Shown here one piece after another: positions 15,024-19,875 of a stretch of DNA of 19,875 bases. The stretch comes from Pseudomonadota bacterium (GTDB taxonomy: Bacteria; Pseudomonadota; Alphaproteobacteria; Rhizobiales; Beijerinckiaceae), in the NCBI GenBank assembly GCA_023423995.1, contig JAFAEL010000216.1:1-19875 (forward strand), in the 5' to 3' direction. The notes beneath the pieces are model-generated. The model saw only the letters and a program-made list of their open reading frames with translations, did no database searches and had not been told where the DNA came from. Both the position numbers and the translations under genes were made by a program. Position 1 is the stretch's first letter. Every line of letters starts with the position of its first letter.

Positions 15024-16181
15024 TCAGGCGCGCTCCTCGATCAGGATCAACGGCTTGATCTCCTGCAAGGCGTGCATCCGCTCCAGGGCGCGATTCACGT
15101 CCTCCAGCGCGTAGCGCCCCGTGATCATCTTTCCAAACGGGATCCGGTCGACATGCGCGGAGGCGAATTGCAGCGCCTTCCAATAGGATTTGACGTCGCC
15201 TGAGAAGGATCCGATCACACGGATGTTCTTCTTGACGATCAGGGAGGGGCTGAACGTGGTCGTACCAGCGCCGAGCTGGCCGACGGTGAGGTACCGCCCG
15301 CCCTTGCGGACGAGGTCGAGGCCCTGCCCGAAGGCGTCGGGAAAGCCGGTGAATTCCATGACGATGTCCGGCCCACGCCCGTCCGTGAGCGCGCGGAGCG
15401 CCGAGGCACGTTCCTCGTGGCTAGTACCCTCGATCGTGAAGACATGCGTCGCACCGAACTCCTTCGCGAGCTGAAGCCGGGCCTCGGGCGCGCCGATCAC
15501 GGACACGGTCCTGGCTCCCGCTACCCGCGCCACCGCCGCCGCGAGTATGCCGAGCGGCCCGGCGCCTTGGATCGCAACGTGCTCGGACGGGTCGATCGGC
15601 CCGAGATTGTCGAAGGCGTTCATCACCGAGCGGAACGCGCAGGAGCAGAGGCTCGCGACCGCATCGTCCAGATTATCGGGGACGCGCACGCGGCCCGCCT
15701 CAGGCAGGACGTAGCCGTATTCCGAGAAGCCACCGAGAAGGTAAGGCGGCTTCTCGATGTTCTCGAACATGTAGGCGCGCCGGTTCTCGCAGAGCGTCGG
15801 CTGGCGAGCCACCGTGCAGAAGAAGCAATGGCCGCATGCGGTGTGCGTCCACAGGATGCGGTCGCCGAGAGCAAGGGGCTGCCCCACGCTGTCGCGTTCC
15901 GCACCCTTGCCGATCGCGACGACGCGGCCAACCATCTCGTGGCCGAGGATCACGGGCAGGTCTACGGCCAGGGAAAGATTGCCGCGCGACAGGTGCACGT
16001 CCGTCCCGCAGATCGAGCAGGCCGTGGTCTTGACGATCAGAGCTCCCGGCTCCGGCGCGGAAGGCACGGGAACACATTCGATCTTTACCGGCTCGCCGAA
16101 GCGACGCAGCACCGCTGCGCGTGAGGTCGGGGGCAGGCTTGCGGCGGGCCGATCCTGCTGGGTCGGGATACTCTGAGACAT
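15024..16181 (-). CDS. Zinc-dependent medium-chain alcohol dehydrogenase (MDR family)
   Basis: A 385-residue oxidoreductase. Catalytic zinc ligands are C58 (CSICGTDVH) and H81 (GHE). The structural-zinc lobe has C116, C119, C122 and C131 (ACGHCFFCT..PTLC). The cofactor fold shows GAGPLG at 206-211. At the end of the second Rossmann strand, where NAD-specific members usually carry an acidic residue, the sequence is VSVIGAPEARL, so cofactor preference is uncertain. The ATG at 16181 is chosen because AGGTGA precedes it at good spacing; the GTG at 16190 has no such signal. It is separated from the aldolase gene upstream by 113 bases with no clear feature and is tightly linked to the CoA-transferase downstream. 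It probably oxidises a hydroxyl on the imported acid or a derived aldehyde/alcohol; substrate unknown. Confidence 0.92.
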   Translation of the reverse strand: MSQSIPTQQDRPAASLPPTSRAAVLRRFGEPVKIECVPVPSAPEPGALIVKTTACSICGTDVHLSRGNLSLAVDLPVILGHEMVGRVVAIGKGAERDSVGQPLALGDRILWTHTACGHCFFCTVARQPTLCENRRAYMFENIEKPPYLLGGFSEYGYVLPEAGRVRVPDNLDDAVASLCSCAFRSVMNAFDNLGPIDPSEHVAIQGAGPLGILAAAVARVAGARTVSVIGAPEARLQLAKEFGATHVFTIEGTSHEERASALRALTDGRGPDIVMEFTGFPDAFGQGLDLVRKGGRYLTVGQLGAGTTTFSPSLIVKKNIRVIGSFSGDVKSYWKALQFASAHVDRIPFGKMITGRYALEDVNRALERMHALQEIKPLILIEERA

Positions 16182-16294
16182 GGGGATCACCTGAAAGGTC
16201 GAAGTCGCGAGGTATTCCGCGTGGCCTGCATGATGATGGACAGTCGCGGTACGCCCGGACCGTCAGGAGAAACGTGTCCGCCCCCCTCCCCTGC

Positions 16295-17080
16295 TCAATA
16301 GCCGCCCTTGCGGTCGGGCAGCGCCCGGAAGGGCTCGAGCAGCTGACGGATCTGACGCATCATCAAGCCGACATCCGAGCCTAGCGCGACCATGCCGAAC
16401 CCCTGCTGCCGCCGCCCTTCCATATCGTCGGGACTTGTGCCGATAATGCCGGAGAAGATCCCTCGATCATCGGCCAGGCTCTTTATTCGCACGATCTCCT
16501 CCGCGATGCCCGGCCCTTCCCAGACGGCGAGATGGCCGAAGCTCTGCGAGAGATCGGAAGGGCCGAAGAAGATCGCCTCCAACCCGGGCGTGGCCAGGAT
16601 GTCGGCGATATTGGCCGAAGCCTCGGCGGTCTCGATCACGGGGATGACCATCGTCTCCTCGTTCGCAACGGCGACATAACTCTCCAACGCCATGCCCCAG
16701 GCCGTTGCACGCTCGTGGCCGAGCCCGCGCTTGCCGGAGGTTGGATATCGCGCGTGGCGGAATGCATCCTCGAGTTCGGCTCGATTGCTGATCAGCGGCA
16801 GCAGCACGCCATGGGCGCCGAGGTCGAGCGCCCGCTTGATCGTGTCAACGCCGGCAGTCGGAACCCGCACCAGCACTGCAAGCTCGCTCCCCCTGGCGGC
16901 TCGCAGATGATCGACCACGTCACGGAAACCCAGGCTGCCATGCTCCATGTCGACGCAGACCCAGTCGACCCCGAGTTCCGCCGCAACCTCCGTCACGGTC
17001 GCGCTCTCCAGCGTGACCCACAGCCCGAGCGCCGTTTTCCCAGACGCCAAGCTCCGCCGGAGCGGATTGGAGAAGGTCAT
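16295..17080 (-). CDS. HpcH/HpaI family class II pyruvate aldolase (HpaI/GarL/RhmA-like)
   Basis: A 261-residue metal-dependent aldolase that reversibly cleaves 4-hydroxy-2-oxo acids to pyruvate plus an aldehyde. Active-site residues align with HpaI: H47 (DMEHGSLGF), R72 (VRVP), metal ligands E150 (PVIETAEA) and D176 (FGPSDLSQSFG), plus RYPTSGKRGLG near 111-121. The ATG lies 11 bases after the dctM-like stop, with AGGGA overlapping that stop codon. It is of the free-acid aldolase type, unlike the CitE-like lyase at 12943-13836, so the operon holds two distinct C-C lyases. 2-keto-3-deoxyglucarate, 2-keto-3-deoxyrhamnonate and 4-hydroxy-2-oxoheptanedioate are family substrates; which one applies cannot be decided. 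Confidence 0.93.
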   Translation of the reverse strand: MTFSNPLRRSLASGKTALGLWVTLESATVTEVAAELGVDWVCVDMEHGSLGFRDVVDHLRAARGSELAVLVRVPTAGVDTIKRALDLGAHGVLLPLISNRAELEDAFRHARYPTSGKRGLGHERATAWGMALESYVAVANEETMVIPVIETAEASANIADILATPGLEAIFFGPSDLSQSFGHLAVWEGPGIAEEIVRIKSLADDRGIFSGIIGTSPDDMEGRRQQGFGMVALGSDVGLMMRQIRQLLEPFRALPDRKGGY

Positions 17081-17091
17081 CAGATCTTTCC

Positions 17092-18381
17092 CTACCTGAG
17101 AAGAAGCTGCGGGAGGATCAGCGATATCTGCGGAAAGTACGTCACCAGCAGCAGCGAGATCAGCAGCGGAATGTAGTAGGGAGCGACCGCGACGAGCGCC
17201 CGGTTCATCGACACGTTAGCGACCTTGGCCACCGCAAAAAGCAGCATGCCAACCGGCGGGGTGAGCATTCCGATCATGAGGTTCAGCACCATCATGATCC
17301 CGAAATGGACCGGGTCGACGCCTGCGGCCACCGCCATGGGCAGCAGCATGGGGGTGAAGATGGTGATCGCGGCGTTGGTCTCCATGAACAGGCCGACGAC
17401 CAGAAGGAACAGGTTGATCGCCAGAAGCAGCATCCCGGGCGACAGGTCGAAGTCATTCACCAGGGCGATCAACTGCAGGGGGATCTGGGTGAAGACGAGG
17501 AGCCACCCGTATAATCCGGCCGCGGCCAGGATGAGCAGGATCACCGCCGTCTCGCGCATCGTCTCGCGCAGCACCTGGACAAGCTGGGCAAAGGAGATCT
17601 CGCGGTAAACCAGCATCGCGATCACCGTTGCGTACACGGCCGCGATGGCCGCGGCCTCGGTCGGCGTGAACGCGCCACTCATCATGCCCAGGATGATGAT
17701 GGCCGGCGTGATCAGCGGAGGCAGCGCCCGAAAGAAGCTCCGGACGAGCGCCGCGAAGCCTTCCCAGGGGTGCGTCGGAAGATTGCGACGGATCGCCTGC
17801 CAGTAGACCAGCGCCATCATCGACAGGCCCATCAGCAGGCCGGGCAGGATGCCGGCGATGAGCAGCGCGGTCGCAGACACGTTCCCGACGACGGCGTAGA
17901 TGATGAGCGGGATGCTCGGCGGGATCACAGGTCCGACGGTCGCGGACGCCGCCGTGACGCCGATCGAGAAGTCGTCGGGGTAGTTCGCCTTGCGCATCGC
18001 ACGGATCTCGACCTGTCCGACGCCCACCGCATCGGCGACCGCCGATCCGGACATGCCCGAGAAGATGATCGAGGCGGCAATGTTGACCTGGCCGAGCCCG
18101 CCACGCAGGTGCCCGGTCAATCGGTGGGCGAAATCGTAGATCCTGTCGGTGATCCCGCCGGTGTTCATGATCTTGCCGGCGAGGATGAAGAACGGGATCG
18201 CCAGCAGCGGGAAGCTATTGACCGCGTAGACCATGCGTTGCGCGAGGATCGTGTAGGGCACACCGCCGATGCCGCGTTCGACGACGGTAACGATGAGCGA
18301 AGACAATCCGAGCGCGAAGGCCGCCGGAATGCCGATCGCGAACAGTACCAGCAGCCCACCAATGAAGAGAGCGAGGATCAC
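17092..18381 (-). CDS. TRAP transporter large permease (DctM type)
   Basis: Inner-membrane subunit of 429 residues that couples solute uptake to a sodium gradient. It starts with a hydrophobic helix (LALFIGGLLVLFAIGIPAAF) and has the family segments PFFILAGKIMNTGGI, NIAASIIFSGMSGSAVADA, SVGVTAASATVGPVIPPSIP-like sequence near 150, and GAFTPTEAAAIAAVYA. Near the end are METNAAITIFTPMLLPMA and MLTPPVGMLLFAV. Multiple membrane helices are evident throughout. The start is a GTG at 18381 inside a GTGA overlap with the small-permease stop, so the two are translationally coupled. The aldolase follows after 11 bases. Confidence 0.95.
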   Translation of the reverse strand: MILALFIGGLLVLFAIGIPAAFALGLSSLIVTVVERGIGGVPYTILAQRMVYAVNSFPLLAIPFFILAGKIMNTGGITDRIYDFAHRLTGHLRGGLGQVNIAASIIFSGMSGSAVADAVGVGQVEIRAMRKANYPDDFSIGVTAASATVGPVIPPSIPLIIYAVVGNVSATALLIAGILPGLLMGLSMMALVYWQAIRRNLPTHPWEGFAALVRSFFRALPPLITPAIIILGMMSGAFTPTEAAAIAAVYATVIAMLVYREISFAQLVQVLRETMRETAVILLILAAAGLYGWLLVFTQIPLQLIALVNDFDLSPGMLLLAINLFLLVVGLFMETNAAITIFTPMLLPMAVAAGVDPVHFGIMMVLNLMIGMLTPPVGMLLFAVAKVANVSMNRALVAVAPYYIPLLISLLLVTYFPQISLILPQLLLR

Positions 18382-18881
18382 GGCGCGGTCTCCCTGCGCG
18401 GGCGGGCCAGCCTCATCGCGCGTTCATACATGTCGAGGAGGATCAGGGCGGCCATGACGCCGATCGAGACGCCCACGGCCAAGTAGATGTAGCCCATCCG
18501 GATCCAGTCCATCGTGGCCGTGAAGGTCTCCCAGGTGGCAAACGTCAGAAGGTAGCAGCCGTAACCTACCGAGAGCAGGAACCAGACGATGAGCAGGTCG
18601 CAGACCATTGCGAGTGCGTCGGCACTGCGGCCGCTGACGTAATTGTCGATCAGGTCGACGCGAATGTTTTCCCGCGAGAGCAACACGACGACTCCGCCGA
18701 AATACGTCGTCAACACGCAAGTCAGCCGCGCGACCTCCTCCGTCCATTGCAGAGGAGCGTTCAGGACGTAGCGGAAGAAGACCTGCAAGATCGAGGAGCT
18801 GATCATCGTCAGGAAGGCGGCGACCGCCAGTATCTCGAACAGACGGTAGACGTGGCGGCGAGTGCCCCGGATATGATCCAT
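18378..18881 (-). CDS. TRAP transporter small permease (DctQ type)
   Basis: A four-helix inner-membrane protein of 167 residues that partners the large permease. Visible are helix 1 (LAVAAFLTMISSSILQVFFR), the family motif RYVLNAPLQWTEEVARL, GGVVVLLSRENIRVDLID, a third helix (LLIVWFLLSVGYGCYLLTFA) and a fourth near the C-terminus. The ATG at 18881 is preferred because GGAG lies six bases upstream; the GTG at 18884 would leave only three. The gene follows the binding-protein gene after a 63-base gap with a strong hairpin and overlaps the large-permease start by four bases. Confidence 0.93.
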   Translation of the reverse strand: MDHIRGTRRHVYRLFEILAVAAFLTMISSSILQVFFRYVLNAPLQWTEEVARLTCVLTTYFGGVVVLLSRENIRVDLIDNYVSGRSADALAMVCDLLIVWFLLSVGYGCYLLTFATWETFTATMDWIRMGYIYLAVGVSIGVMAALILLDMYERAMRLARPRRETAP

Positions 18882-18910
18882 CACGCGCTCCGATGGCCGG
18901 ATTGAAGATG

Positions 18911-18936
18911 CCGGCGGCGACCGAGATCGCCGCCGG
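18911..18936 (-). promoter_or_regulatory. Strong intercistronic hairpin between TRAP binding-protein and small-permease genes
   Basis: CCGGCGGCGA (18911-18920) and TCGCCGCCGG (18927-18936) form a perfect 10-bp stem with a six-base loop. It begins nine bases after the binding-protein stop and ends 29 bases before the small-permease ATG. There is no T run, so it more likely protects the 3' end of the binding-protein mRNA or attenuates transcription than ends it. Confidence 0.6.
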
Positions 18937-18944
18937 GAGAGGGA

Positions 18945-19875
18945 TTAGTTCAGGTACTGTGCGACGGCCTCGCGCACGCTCGGCGCCCAGCCCTTGGCGA
19001 TCTCGTCGATGGCGGGCCGCGCCTTGGCGATGAACGGCCCGCGATCGACCTCGACGAGCGTCATTTTGTTCTTATTCGCCAGATCCTTGCACACGACGTC
19101 GATCTGCTGCTTCGTCACCTCGTCGCCGTGCTTGGCGGCGTCCACGGCCGAGCTCACCACGGCTTCCCGCAGTTCGGGCGTAAGCCCGTCGAGGAAGCGC
19201 GAGCTGATCGACCAGTGCCAGACCGCCGGCACATGCGCCGTGAACATCAGGTGCGTCTGGACCTCGAACAGCTTCGCCTGGTTGACGTTGAAGCAGGGGT
19301 TCTCCTGCGCTTCGATGACGCCCATCTGAAGCCCGCTGAACACCTCGGGCCAAGCCACCGGCGTCGGCCGGGCACCAAGCTGGGTCCAGACGCGCACCCA
19401 TGACGGAATCTCGGGGACGCGCAGCTTGAGGCCGGCGAGATCATCCGGCGTACGGATCGCCTTCTTCGCCGACAGGTGCCTGTCGCCGCGACGGAAGAAG
19501 GCGACAACGTCGAGCTTCGCCTTGTCCTTGATGAGCTTCTTGCCCTCGGCCCCGGCCGCGCTGTCCCAGAACTTGAAGATCTCCTCCGGTCCAGGGAATA
19601 CGAAGGGAACCACGGTCGCGGCATAGGGCGGCGCGACGACATTCGGCAGCGTGTCTCCGAACAGCGTCATCTGGACTTCGTTGACGGTCAGCTGCTCGAG
19701 ATTGTCTCGCTCGCCCCCGAGCACTGCCGAATGGAAGATCTTGACGTTGATCTTCCCTTTGCTGCGCTCCTTCACGAGCTCGACGAACTTGTTGACAGCG
19801 TCGAACTCGGGCCCCGGCGGCGAGGTGTGCAGGGCGAAGCTGATGTCGACCGCGCGGGCTGCGGTCGTCCCGAAG
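18945..19875 (-). CDS. TRAP transporter substrate-binding protein (DctP type), N-terminus off window
   Basis: Periplasmic binding protein of a TRAP carboxylate transporter. About 309 residues are present. The first visible ones, FGTTAARA followed by VDISFALHTSPPGPEF, look like the end of a signal peptide and the start of the mature chain, so only about 20 residues are probably missing. An internal ATG at 19775 is not the start. Family features are VLGGERDNLEQLTVNEVQM, YAATVVPFVFPGPEEIFKF, and GLKLRVPE with the conserved carboxylate-binding Arg. Further along are EVFSGLQMGVIEAQENP and the C-terminal helices. It heads the operon. The ligand is probably a mono- or dicarboxylate handled by the downstream aldolase, dehydrogenase and CoA enzymes. 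Confidence 0.93.
   Translation of the reverse strand, partial: FGTTAARAVDISFALHTSPPGPEFDAVNKFVELVKERSKGKINVKIFHSAVLGGERDNLEQLTVNEVQMTLFGDTLPNVVAPPYAATVVPFVFPGPEEIFKFWDSAAGAEGKKLIKDKAKLDVVAFFRRGDRHLSAKKAIRTPDDLAGLKLRVPEIPSWVRVWTQLGARPTPVAWPEVFSGLQMGVIEAQENPCFNVNQAKLFEVQTHLMFTAHVPAVWHWSISSRFLDGLTPELREAVVSSAVDAAKHGDEVTKQQIDVVCKDLANKNKMTLVEVDRGPFIAKARPAIDEIAKGWAPSVREAVAQYLN

Noticed and set aside
1..19875. CRISPR array, tRNA/rRNA genes, phage or defence system
   Set aside because: No regularly spaced repeats, cloverleaf-like sequences, rRNA motifs, nucleases, toxins or integrases were seen. The content is metabolic and transport genes throughout.

Overview
The window is dense, high-GC, single-operon-style DNA. 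Its GC-rich third codon positions, 4-bp ATGA gene overlaps, peptide-type ABC and TRAP transporters, and two copies of a roughly 100-bp palindromic repeat bounded by GTCATTCCGGGG / CCCCGGAATGAC suggest an alphaproteobacterium, probably of the Hyphomicrobiales (Rhizobiales). That placement is an inference from style. No rRNA, tRNA, CRISPR array, insertion sequence or phage gene was seen. Sixteen protein genes are supported, fifteen on the minus strand and one on the plus strand. Two of them run off the window ends.

Block 1 (minus strand, 11937 down to 869) is a nitrogen-catabolic unit. It holds two tandem paralogous Tat-exported peptide-family binding proteins, a DppB-type and a DppC-type permease, and a fused double ATPase. 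These are followed without a break by homologues of atzG, atzE, atzH and atzF. In the cyanuric-acid pathway of Pseudomonas sp. ADP the last four convert 1-carboxybiuret via 1,3-dicarboxyurea and allophanate to ammonia and CO2. No cyanuric acid hydrolase (atzD), biuret hydrolase or urea carboxylase gene is present. The likely picture is uptake of an unknown ureido/amide compound whose downstream product enters the AtzEG-AtzH-AtzF route. A TTG-started old-yellow-enzyme gene (677 down to 1, truncated by the window edge) follows after a 190-bp gap.

Block 2 (plus strand, 12105-12794) is a GntR-family FCD-domain regulator, divergent from block 1. The shared 167-bp promoter region carries a 26-bp near-perfect palindrome with TGTAT/ATACA half-sites, a strong operator candidate.

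Block 3 (minus strand, window edge 19875 down to 12943) is a carbon-catabolic operon: TRAP binding protein (partial), small and large TRAP permeases, an HpcH/HpaI-type class II aldolase, a zinc alcohol dehydrogenase, a family III CoA-transferase and a CitE-like acyl-CoA lyase. This looks like import of a (hydroxy)carboxylate, oxidation and/or CoA activation, then retro-aldol and retro-Claisen cleavage. The substrate cannot be read from the sequence. It ends convergently with the regulator, and two strong hairpins lie between them.

Regulatory texture: the repeat copy at 8437-8538 separates the second ABC binding-protein gene from dppB, and a perfect 10-bp-stem hairpin separates the TRAP binding-protein gene from its small permease. 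Both could set high binding-protein to permease ratios. The second repeat copy lies inside the fused ATPase gene and is translated in frame as the linker between its two nucleotide-binding domains. That is the most unusual structural observation here.
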